DNA of 64,000 nt, taken from positions 1 to 64,000 of the forward strand of contig JBBDIE010000099.1 of assembly GCA_040880545.1 (NCBI GenBank). The letters are read 5' to 3'. Of the stretch, positions 52,860-61,051 are shown piece by piece. The translations under genes were made by a program, and so were the position numbers. Source of the stretch: M55B112 sp040880545 (lineage in GTDB: Bacteria > Bacteroidota > Bacteroidia > Bacteroidales > GCA-2748055). The notes under the pieces are model-generated. The model did no database searches. It had not been told where the DNA came from and worked only from the letters and a program-made list of their open reading frames with translations. The stretch's first letter is position 1. The number at the start of each line of letters is the position of its first letter.

Positions 52860-55785
52860 AGTTAAACAGATCCAGGATCTCTTCCTTCCGCATATTTCTC
52901 AACGGATTATTTGTGGTTACGAACGTTTTGGCCAGCTCCGATTTTCGTTGTTGCAGCAACAGTATCTTTTCCTCAACCGTATGGTTGGAGATGAACCTGT
53001 AAACAAATACATTTTTATCCTGCCCGATCCTGTGTGCCCTGCTGAGCGCCTGCAATTCAGCTGCAGGATTCCACCATGGATCCAGAATAAACACATAATC
53101 GGCTGCCGTGAGGTTCAAACCAACACCTCCCGCTTTTAGTGAGATCAGAAATATCCTGCATTCAGGGTCTCCCTGGAATTTATCCACCTGTGCCGCCCTG
53201 TCGGTTGTGGATCCGGTAAGACGGGCATACCGCCAGTCCAGCGCATCCAGTTGCCGCCCATAAAGATCAAGATGCTTCACGAAGGAGGAAAATACAAGGA
53301 CCTTATGTCCTTCCGTAACAATACTTTCAATGTTCCTGAATACTTCATCGTATTTCCCCGACCCGGCTTCGTACTCGTCATCCACCAGCCCCGGGTGGTT
53401 GGATATCTGGCGTAACCTGGTGAGGGCCTTCAGTACCATCATGGTGGAACTCTCCATTCCTATCTCCGTGAGATTCTCAAGTAACGCGTTTCTTACAGAC
53501 GATTTTTCTTCCTCATAGATCCTGTTTTGCTCATCTGTCATGTTGCAGTAACGATACTGCTCATACAGAGGCGGTAATTCCTTGGCCACCTCCTCTTTCG
53601 TTCTACGAAGTATAAACGGATTGATCAGCTCCTTCAAACGCAGCTCCTGCTCCTTGTTTCTCTTTTTCTCAATAGTTTTTACAAATTGCTTTTTGAAGAA
53701 GTTGAGATTGCCAAGCAATCCTTCATTCACAAAATTGATCTGCGACCAGAGGTCAGTCAGAGAATTTTCAATGGGCGTGCCTGTCAGAACGAGCTTGTGC
53801 CGGGCATTGAGTTCTATCATCGCCTTGTATAACTTGGAATGGGGATTCTTGATCATCTGGCTCTCATCCAGAATTACATAATGGAACCCGTACTCATGCA
53901 GAAATTCAATATCCTGCCTTACTGTATGGTAACTGGATATGATTACATCATAATACCTGAAGTTGTCGGTAGAACGTTCCCGTCCCACTCCCACATGCGC
54001 CAGTACCTTCATGGATGGTGCAAAACGCTGCAATTCATTGATCCAGTTTTGTATCAACGATGCAGGTACCACTACCAGTGAAGTGGGATGAACATTCCCC
54101 GTACTGAAGAGGGTTAGCTGTCCCTCCTCCGGCGTCTCCTCATTGGTTGAAGTTACATGTTGCTCTTTGTTATACTGGAGCAGCGCGATTGCCTGTAGTG
54201 TTTTTCCCAGCCCCATGTCATCGGCCAGGCATCCTCCGAAACCATTCTCCTGCAAGAGCCATAGCCAGGCATATCCCTCTATCTGGTAACTGCGCATCTC
54301 TATCTTTAATCCAACCGGAACAGGGATTTCGGGGAGGTCCTGGATCCTGTTAAGTTGCTCCAGTGCTTCGATAGTAGATGCATGTCTTTTACGTAAGGCA
54401 TCATCCACCTGAGAAAAATGCTGTTTGTGAACCCTCAGCGTATCTTCCTCCACCTGTCCGAACTGAAACAACGACCTGTAATTGGTAAACCACTCCTCCG
54501 GTATTACAGCGAAGGTTTTATCAGGCAACTGGAACAAACGGTCCCCATTCAATATGTGGTTCTTTAATTTTATGAAGGGAAATTTGAATTCGCCAAATAC
54601 CACCTCGATCATCAGGTCGAACCAATCTGTTTTTTCATGTGAAGCAATTTTTAATTCCACAGGTTTGATATAGTAACTCCGGTCCAGTTTTTGTCCCACG
54701 ACAAATCTGTTTTCTTCCAGATAATCATAATGATCATTGGTAAATTTAATTGACTCGTATAGTCTATCCTGAGCGGTATTGCCTGACCATTTTCTTAAAG
54801 TATAACTGGTACCGTCCCGGCTTTTCATTCCGATCTCATCCAGCGCCACTTCAAGTTGTTCTTCCCAGGCTTCGTCACGAACAAACCTGGTAAATTGAAA
54901 GTGGTCCTTTTCCGCAGTAAAATTTACAAATCTCCACTGCCGGGAGGCTGGATAGATCGTGTGCTTATTATATGTGAGCGATAATACCCAGACAGGTTCC
55001 TGATTCAGTCCTAACTCCAGGGTAAGTTGAGCCCTTTTTTCAGGTACCGTGTCATTTACTTCAAATCCGCTGACTTTTACAACATCGTGGTCCCGAAGTG
55101 TGTTTGCAATAAATGAGGAATAGTACTTAACCTCGGAGGACTTCTGTATGGCCACATGTTCTTTGGTGAAAAATGGGGTTAGTTTTCTCCCTTCGATCCC
55201 CTTGATGAAATATATCTCTTTATCAAGCATCACAACAGCCGGATTGTTGGAGATCACCTCTCCCTCTCTGTGAATAAGCTCAACATCGTTATTTTCATGG
55301 ATCATTGAAAGATGATACCTGGTATGTTCCTCCGTTCTCTGAAAATGGATCACCGGCCTGGCCGGTTTACGGTTCAGTTTTAAAAAATCATCACTAAAAA
55401 TGTTTTGTCTTGATCTTTCTTTGATAAAAACCTTAAAATTATTCATGGCAGCGATTTCAAGCACCTGGAACAACCGTTTTTCGATATAGGGCCTGATATG
55501 TTCCCGGATGGTGACCGCATCAATCGTGTCCTGAAACTCTTTTACCGTCTTCTTTTTGGAAAACAACCGGTGCAAAATTTTGTCGTTGTATTCATCGATT
55601 AAATTAACTGCCTCCTGCTGCATCGGCGACAGCTTTTTATATGAAACTGATTGCTCATTCTTCAGCAGAATCTCCCCGGTTACATAATAGAGCGAAACCT
55701 CATCCTTTTCCAGAAGCTGGGGTATAAGTATGCTTCCCCACAGACGATGAGGTATATAACCCAACGCGAAAAAAAAATTTTTCAT
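52858..55785 (-). CDS. SNF2-family DEAD/DEAH-box helicase
   Basis: This 975-aa cytoplasmic ATPase has a Bacteroidota-type N-terminal region of about 480 residues and then the two SNF2 RecA-like lobes. Motif I is DDMGLGKT (522-529), motif II DESQ (640-643), motif III LTGTPIENS, motif V GGVGLNLTAADYV and motif VI SRAHRIGQ; all are intact. Bacterial SNF2 proteins (RapA/HepA-related) translocate on double-stranded DNA and remodel protein-DNA complexes; the exact role of this subclass is uncertain. No SWIM zinc motif is evident. The flanking genes give no clue. Confidence 0.92.
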   Translation of the reverse strand: MKNFFFALGYIPHRLWGSILIPQLLEKDEVSLYYVTGEILLKNEQSVSYKKLSPMQQEAVNLIDEYNDKILHRLFSKKKTVKEFQDTIDAVTIREHIRPYIEKRLFQVLEIAAMNNFKVFIKERSRQNIFSDDFLKLNRKPARPVIHFQRTEEHTRYHLSMIHENNDVELIHREGEVISNNPAVVMLDKEIYFIKGIEGRKLTPFFTKEHVAIQKSSEVKYYSSFIANTLRDHDVVKVSGFEVNDTVPEKRAQLTLELGLNQEPVWVLSLTYNKHTIYPASRQWRFVNFTAEKDHFQFTRFVRDEAWEEQLEVALDEIGMKSRDGTSYTLRKWSGNTAQDRLYESIKFTNDHYDYLEENRFVVGQKLDRSYYIKPVELKIASHEKTDWFDLMIEVVFGEFKFPFIKLKNHILNGDRLFQLPDKTFAVIPEEWFTNYRSLFQFGQVEEDTLRVHKQHFSQVDDALRKRHASTIEALEQLNRIQDLPEIPVPVGLKIEMRSYQIEGYAWLWLLQENGFGGCLADDMGLGKTLQAIALLQYNKEQHVTSTNEETPEEGQLTLFSTGNVHPTSLVVVPASLIQNWINELQRFAPSMKVLAHVGVGRERSTDNFRYYDVIISSYHTVRQDIEFLHEYGFHYVILDESQMIKNPHSKLYKAMIELNARHKLVLTGTPIENSLTDLWSQINFVNEGLLGNLNFFKKQFVKTIEKKRNKEQELRLKELINPFILRRTKEEVAKELPPLYEQYRYCNMTDEQNRIYEEEKSSVRNALLENLTEIGMESSTMMVLKALTRLRQISNHPGLVDDEYEAGSGKYDEVFRNIESIVTEGHKVLVFSSFVKHLDLYGRQLDALDWRYARLTGSTTDRAAQVDKFQGDPECRIFLISLKAGGVGLNLTAADYVFILDPWWNPAAELQALSRAHRIGQDKNVFVYRFISNHTVEEKILLLQQRKSELAKTFVTTNNPLRNMRKEEILDLFN

Positions 55786-55933
55786 TATTAATGATGGCTC
55801 CTCTTAAGGTAAGCTGCAATGATGGGAAATAACAGGGAGAATTCAAAGCCTTGTTGATAAATTGTTTTTGCCCGGCCTCCGTATCAATATGAGCCTGGTT
55901 TCTCTTCCCCGATCTTTCATGCTCCGGACTCCT

Positions 55934-58900
55934 TTACCGGTATTTATCCCTTTGATCGCGCAACTTCACTTCCAGTACATCTCCTTTGCCATAAACAGTC
56001 ATAACCACAAATTTTTGTGCCTGCATTTGTTGTATTTCACCCTCCTCTTCCTGCTGTTTCCGTTGTTGATTGGAAAGAATGTTCCAGGCTGTTCCGCCGG
56101 CTAACCTTGGCGGTACCCTCAACAAATAAAGAAAATCTCCCTGGAATCCCTGTTCTCCCTCTATCAGGATGAGCCCCAGTGTAGACTGTATATTCATTAA
56201 AGGTACCTGTACCCTGCCATCCTGAATCATGAAGTTATAGCCGTTCATCTCACCGAATTTGACATTGTCCAGATCCTTGTTTCCTGTAAATCTGGCAAGT
56301 GCATGCAGCGGGGTAAAATTCTTTACCCTGCCAGTGGTCAGTCCGGCATTAAACATGGCTGTACTGTTTTCCAGGTCAATTGAAAAATCAGGATTAATGA
56401 AGAATTCGGCAATTCCGTTGGCAGAGAGGATCCCGTTGAAGTTGTCTTCCAATGAATAGACTGTATCTGCCAGTGCAAATTGAAGGTTAAAGTCATTTAC
56501 ACTTACTGTGTCAATGTCCAGATTGGCACCCAGGACATACTGCTCCGGGTCCGATACATTGAAGTATCCGTCAAGAGCAACGGATCCCCCTGTTTCAGTC
56601 TGAACCACGAAATCATCAAAATAAATGACCTTGTATGGCTTCAGTACAATTCTTCCATTGAGATTTTGCAGATTATTGCCTGCATAACGCAGCCGTTTCA
56701 CATCCAGGTTCATGGTAACATCCGGTAATTCAAGCATACGCCCACTCTTTGACTCCCCTTGATTTTCTTTGATTTTCACAGTATCTCTCTTTGCCGATGA
56801 TATGCCAACAAAAGGGTAGTTCAGGATCTCATCAACCTCCAGTAACTCTGAACGAATATCCAAATTTCCGGAAATCGTTCTGGTACTATCCAGAATATTT
56901 GCAAGGGAGGCCCGCAGGTCCAAATTACTCTGTCCCAATGATCCTTTTAGCCTGTTAATTATGAGGAGACTATCGATATGCCGGATATCAATGTCAGAAA
57001 AATTCAATGAAAGAGGAAAGTCGCTGAATTCCATATTGAATTCATTACACAAAAAATCAAAATTAGGTAATATGCTGTCATTTAAAAGATTTCCAATTGT
57101 TGATTCAATACTTCCCGCAAATCTGAATTGATTAATTTTTTCCCCGATCCAGTTTTGTGGAAGAAATCGAAATTTATTATTGAATGTTAGCAATTCCCCT
57201 ACCATCAGTTCTTCCGAGCCAAGATCAATTGAAAAACGGATATTTGCACTGCTGTCTTTTTTGATGAACCCATTATAATTCTTCAATTCGGCCTCCATAC
57301 GAATATAGCTTTTCCCAATGAAACCATTCATCTCAGAGATAGTTACACGCTCCTCATCCAGGTATACCAGAAAATTCAGCCGGGAAACATCTGTATAACC
57401 GGGTATACCGGCATGAAAATCCTGAACATCAAGATGAATGGCAGGAATTTTATTCTGCCTGAGGGCCTCTTCAAAATTTTTTTCCGCAAATTGACCCCTC
57501 AACCTGAAACCCATGTTCCGGAAAGGTTCTGTAAAACTTGTGTCTCCGGTAAATTGATTTAGTTGGAGTTCGTTTGTTGCAATACGGATGTTCGCCACAG
57601 GATCTGCCTCAAAACCCATAAAATAAGGTAGTATATCGATCACTTCGCCTTCCAGGAAAATTTCATTACTGTCAATCACTATCCTTGTGTCCCTGAGACC
57701 AAGGATCTCTTTTTCCAGATAAAGTTCCCCTGCAAGTTGTTCCACTTTGTGGCCGGGAAGCAAGAACTGCACATCGTTCATCATGATCCGCAGGGCTCCG
57801 GCATGATCCAGAAAATTTCCCGAAGCTTTGTCGATGATCCCGTCTAATTCCCCTGAAAATTGCAATGTTCCCTTTAGATGCTGCATTTTTTCTGAACTAA
57901 TTATCTCATCAATGACAGAGAGATCCGCATCACCTTTGATGGCTAATTGTACTTTCGGCGTTACCAGGTTTGTAACATGTATATCGGCATCAACACCCCC
58001 TTTGGGAAAGGTAACATGAAAATCGTTGAGCCTGACCTCTGCTTCTGAAAAATCCTTTTTTGCTCCGTTTGTGGCGCTACCCTTAAATCTGATTTGGGTA
58101 ATGGACTGATCGATCGAATGGATCCTGAATCCCATATCCTCGGCAACAAAGTTTACCTTCACCTGTGGAATGCTGTCTTTAAAGGCCCCCATAATCTTTC
58201 CATCGAACCGTATCCTTCCCTCTCCAATTTGTTCAATTGCATTCATATCAAGTACTCCGTTCAACAGGAAATTCAGCAATTCTATCCCCGAGTTCCTGGC
58301 TGAAAAGTCCAATGCCATAAAATCATCCCGGAGGTTAAGTTTGCCACTAAGTTCCATAATTGCATAGTTCAGGTCAAGCATGCTGTTATCAAGTGATACA
58401 ACCTGGTTAAGCTGGTCGTAATTCATTGCCGTACTGAAGGAGACGGTTTTTGGCCTGTCGAAGGCCATCTTTCCAAACAGTACATTGCTGATCTCCATGT
58501 GCGACATCAATGATGCAGTGATCGTATCGGGATAATAAGAAAAACCGCTCTCCAGTCCGTTTATTTTCAAATCAAAATTAGACTTGCCTGGCAGATCCCT
58601 GTATTTAACAGTCAGATCCCGGAGCTGAAGCTGTTCCAGATCCAAAATAAGCGAACTGCTGTCCTCCTTCAGGGTATCCGAAGAAGGGCTTTCTCCGAAC
58701 CTGATACCCAGGGCTTTTTCAATATTCGAAATAGAATCAGTTCCCACCATGTAATTGATCTCCCCTGTCCTGATACTGACCCTTGATATTTTATATTGTC
58801 CTTTTATCAGACTGACAATATCCAGGGACACAAATAGATTCTCCATACGTAAAACCGGTACAGAATCATACAAACCAGTACCGGAAAGGCCTGTTGAATA

Positions 58901-59131
58901 CTGGAAGCCTTTCAATTGCAAAGAAATATCGCGAAACTTCATGAAGGGGCTGAGGTTCAGTTTTTCTATGGAGACTACTCCCGGTTGCAATTCATTCACA
59001 TAATCCACTGTTTTTTCGGTTATCTTCCCCCGGAAAAGGTAAAAGAGGAGTACAAAAAGCACTACCAGCGATACGAGGCCCAGAACTATTCGTAACAACC
59101 ATTTAAAAATATTTCTGAGCACTTTATTCAT
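55934..59131 (-). CDS. AsmA/TamB-like inner-membrane-anchored periplasmic protein
   Basis: This 1065-aa protein has one N-terminal membrane segment (about 10-33, LLRIVLGLVSLVVLFVLLFYLF). A very long beta-rich periplasmic part follows with the recurring pattern of AsmA-like proteins: LNLSPFMKFRDISLQLKGF near the start, repeated LDLNYAIMELSGKLNLRDD-like strands, and LNGRIVLKPYKVIYFDDFVV and LNVKFGEMNGYNFMI-like blocks towards the C-terminus. Such proteins form hydrophobic grooves thought to move phospholipids or aid outer-membrane assembly. The protein ends in a Gln/Glu-rich stretch (NQQRKQQEEEGEIQQMQ) and a basic tail. Strict TamB identity is unlikely since no TamA gene is adjacent. Confidence 0.78.
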   Translation of the reverse strand: MNKVLRNIFKWLLRIVLGLVSLVVLFVLLFYLFRGKITEKTVDYVNELQPGVVSIEKLNLSPFMKFRDISLQLKGFQYSTGLSGTGLYDSVPVLRMENLFVSLDIVSLIKGQYKISRVSIRTGEINYMVGTDSISNIEKALGIRFGESPSSDTLKEDSSSLILDLEQLQLRDLTVKYRDLPGKSNFDLKINGLESGFSYYPDTITASLMSHMEISNVLFGKMAFDRPKTVSFSTAMNYDQLNQVVSLDNSMLDLNYAIMELSGKLNLRDDFMALDFSARNSGIELLNFLLNGVLDMNAIEQIGEGRIRFDGKIMGAFKDSIPQVKVNFVAEDMGFRIHSIDQSITQIRFKGSATNGAKKDFSEAEVRLNDFHVTFPKGGVDADIHVTNLVTPKVQLAIKGDADLSVIDEIISSEKMQHLKGTLQFSGELDGIIDKASGNFLDHAGALRIMMNDVQFLLPGHKVEQLAGELYLEKEILGLRDTRIVIDSNEIFLEGEVIDILPYFMGFEADPVANIRIATNELQLNQFTGDTSFTEPFRNMGFRLRGQFAEKNFEEALRQNKIPAIHLDVQDFHAGIPGYTDVSRLNFLVYLDEERVTISEMNGFIGKSYIRMEAELKNYNGFIKKDSSANIRFSIDLGSEELMVGELLTFNNKFRFLPQNWIGEKINQFRFAGSIESTIGNLLNDSILPNFDFLCNEFNMEFSDFPLSLNFSDIDIRHIDSLLIINRLKGSLGQSNLDLRASLANILDSTRTISGNLDIRSELLEVDEILNYPFVGISSAKRDTVKIKENQGESKSGRMLELPDVTMNLDVKRLRYAGNNLQNLNGRIVLKPYKVIYFDDFVVQTETGGSVALDGYFNVSDPEQYVLGANLDIDTVSVNDFNLQFALADTVYSLEDNFNGILSANGIAEFFINPDFSIDLENSTAMFNAGLTTGRVKNFTPLHALARFTGNKDLDNVKFGEMNGYNFMIQDGRVQVPLMNIQSTLGLILIEGEQGFQGDFLYLLRVPPRLAGGTAWNILSNQQRKQQEEEGEIQQMQAQKFVVMTVYGKGDVLEVKLRDQRDKYR

Positions 59132-59190
59132 TCGTAGATATTTTGGGTAAATGTCACTATTTCTAATAACATAATATGCGTTTTCTTACA

Positions 59191-59429
59191 TAGGGCCTGC
59201 TGAAAAACATGAAATATATTTATTATCAGTACGTTAGACTATTTATTCTATTAAAAAGTGCAAGGTTTTTTGGAAATCAGATAAATAAACCTGCATTTTT
59301 CAGAAGAATAATTCCTCATTAGTCTGTAGCACATCATCTACTGCGTTGGCTGCAGCTCGCAGTATTACTATACAGCGTCGCTTTGCCGCCTTGTAGCTGA
59401 TGCACTACAGACTTTTTCAGCAGACCCTA
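59191..59429. mobile_element. MITE-like element with imperfect terminal inverted repeats
   Basis: TAGGGCCTGCTGAAAAA (59191-59207) and TTTTTCAGCAGACCCTA (59413-59429) are inverted with one mismatch, enclosing about 205 bp without a reading frame. The outermost TA on both sides could be the target duplication of an element starting GGGYCTGCTG. The right end recurs at 52721-52751. No transposase is encoded, so any movement would need one in trans. The rest of 59132-59561 is AT-rich with nothing evident. Confidence 0.6.
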
Positions 59430-59561
59430 CATACACCAAATATTAAAAATACAAAAGTTTACATGAATCTGCTTCGAAAGAAATATCCAGGGATAAATTT
59501 CCCCGAAATTCTTATCCTTCCTTTAAATAACCTGGTTAATAATTATTAAATTGCCTGAAAT

Positions 59562-60650
59562 ATGCCCCTTATGAAACGATCTGTTGTTGCTTTATTAACA
59601 CTGGTTTATGCAATTACATCCACCGGACAACAAAGAGGTATAATTGCTGTTCCTGATATTCCCGGATATGAGACCCTGGTTTGCGATTTTCATCTTCATA
59701 CCGTTTTTTCAGACGGACTTGTCTGGCCTACAGTAAGGGTCGATGAAGCATGGTATGAAGGGTTGGATGCAATTGCCATTACCGACCATCTGGAATACCT
59801 CCCCCACGAAGAATTTATCCGGACGGACCATAATCAGCCATGGCAGCTGGCCAAACAATATGCTGCAAACAAAGATGTTATCGTGATCGCGGGAACTGAA
59901 ATTACAAAGGAAATGCCCCCGGGTCACTTTAATGCGTTGTTTATAAAGGATGCCTCTGCAATTCTGAATGATGACTATGAAAAAGCGATCGAAAAGGCTG
60001 TTGATCAGGGGGCCTTCATAATCTGGAACCATCCCGGCTGGGTTGTACAGCAACCGGATACCATGAAATGGTGGGACGAACACACCTCGCTGTATGATAA
60101 GGGTTGGTTGCATGGGATAGAAGTGGTGAACAGTGATGAATATTATCCTGAAGCAATCAACTGGGCCAGGGCCAGGGAGCTTACCATGATGGGGAACAGC
60201 GACAAGCATGGTCCCTTTTTGTCCGGGAAATTTACACCGGAAGATCACCGGTCCTGCACGTTTGTGTTTGCCACCGGGCGCTCCGAAGGGGCAATCAGGG
60301 AAGCATTGTTCAACAACAGAACAGCTGCATACATTGGAAAAAATGTTATAGGGAAAAGTTCCCTGCTGGAGGCGCTCTTCCTTCAATCTGTCAGACTTAA
60401 ACCACCGAACCCGGAACGACAATTCTATTACTTTACAAACAATACCGATTTGCAATTTGACCTCTTACTCGAAGATGTGATCTACGGCGACTGGCAGAAG
60501 AAAATCACCATTCATCCAGGCCATGAATCTGTGTTCAGCTTACATCCGGAATCAACCCCTGAAGATATACAAGTAAGTGTGCTTAATTTTTTAACTGGTT
60601 CAGATGAAGTATTAAAACTATCATTTTCAGCAATTAAACCTGTTCAATAA
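59562..60650 (+). CDS. secreted PHP-domain phosphodiesterase (Sb-PDE-like)
   Basis: This 362-aa protein has a signal peptide; ATG at 59562 or 59571 are both plausible. It carries a complete PHP metal site: FHLHTVFSDG (H44, H46, D51), ITDH (D75, H76), AGTEIT (E113), GHFNA (H122), WNHPGW (H157) and GNSDKHG (D214, H216). PHP proteins hydrolyse phosphoesters with a di- or trinuclear metal centre. Exported family members of this length resemble the Sb-PDE type phosphodiesterases, which is my best family guess. About 100 C-terminal residues form a separate beta-rich domain. It probably scavenges phosphate from diesters outside the cytoplasm. Confidence 0.85.
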   Translation: MPLMKRSVVALLTLVYAITSTGQQRGIIAVPDIPGYETLVCDFHLHTVFSDGLVWPTVRVDEAWYEGLDAIAITDHLEYLPHEEFIRTDHNQPWQLAKQYAANKDVIVIAGTEITKEMPPGHFNALFIKDASAILNDDYEKAIEKAVDQGAFIIWNHPGWVVQQPDTMKWWDEHTSLYDKGWLHGIEVVNSDEYYPEAINWARARELTMMGNSDKHGPFLSGKFTPEDHRSCTFVFATGRSEGAIREALFNNRTAAYIGKNVIGKSSLLEALFLQSVRLKPPNPERQFYYFTNNTDLQFDLLLEDVIYGDWQKKITIHPGHESVFSLHPESTPEDIQVSVLNFLTGSDEVLKLSFSAIKPVQ

Positions 60651-60754
60651 ATCTCGTGTGGATTAAATAAAAAAGTGTAATTTTGTTATATACTGCAATT
60701 TTGAATTATAGGAAAAAGTTCAATTAGCGGGAACAGAATCTTAAATCATACAAC

Positions 60755-60985
60755 ATGAAAAAAAGAGTATTTCGATCCTTAGCGGGCTTTATTATCCTTG
60801 CCTCAATCACATTACCAGCCTGTGAGTTTCTTGAAGATTGCGGAACGTGTGAGTTTGTTACAGATGATGGTACAGATATTACCTATGGTACACCCCTGCT
60901 ATTTTGTGGTGACTCTTATGCCGATAAAGTAAATTCTTCACCCACAACTATTGGTGGGACCACCACCTACTGGAATTGTTATTGA
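60755..60985 (+). CDS. 76-aa lipoprotein with four conserved-looking cysteines
   Basis: The N-terminus is a lipoprotein signal with lipidation Cys at 23 (LPACEFLED). The mature 54 residues contain C29 and C32 (CGTC), C51 and C75, separated by TYGTPLLFCGD and ending TIGGTTTYWNCY. This Cys pattern, a CxxC plus two further Cys, is compatible with a small disulfide-bonded or metal-binding knot. I recall similar tiny lipoproteins in Bacteroidota but know no function. It ends 66 nt before the convergent phosphatase gene, with a terminator-like hairpin between. Confidence 0.65.
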   Translation: MKKRVFRSLAGFIILASITLPACEFLEDCGTCEFVTDDGTDITYGTPLLFCGDSYADKVNSSPTTIGGTTTYWNCY

Positions 60986-60999
60986 CATCACCATCGTTG

Positions 61000-61031
61000 A
61001 AAAAATTGAGCCGTGATAAGATATCACAGCT
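61000..61031 (-). terminator. Rho-independent terminator of the phosphatase gene
   Basis: On the minus strand AGCTGTGATA-TCT-TATCACGGCT (61009-61031) is a 10-bp stem with one wobble, followed by CAATTTTTTC. It starts 21 nt after the phosphatase stop. The convergent small lipoprotein gene ends on its other side. Confidence 0.65.
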
Positions 61032-61051
61032 TTATAATCTGCTCCTCAAAT

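Noticed and set aside
59709..60455. A 248-codon minus-strand frame opposite the PHP phosphodiesterase
   Set aside because: The plus-strand protein has the full PHP metal site, so the antisense frame is a shadow.
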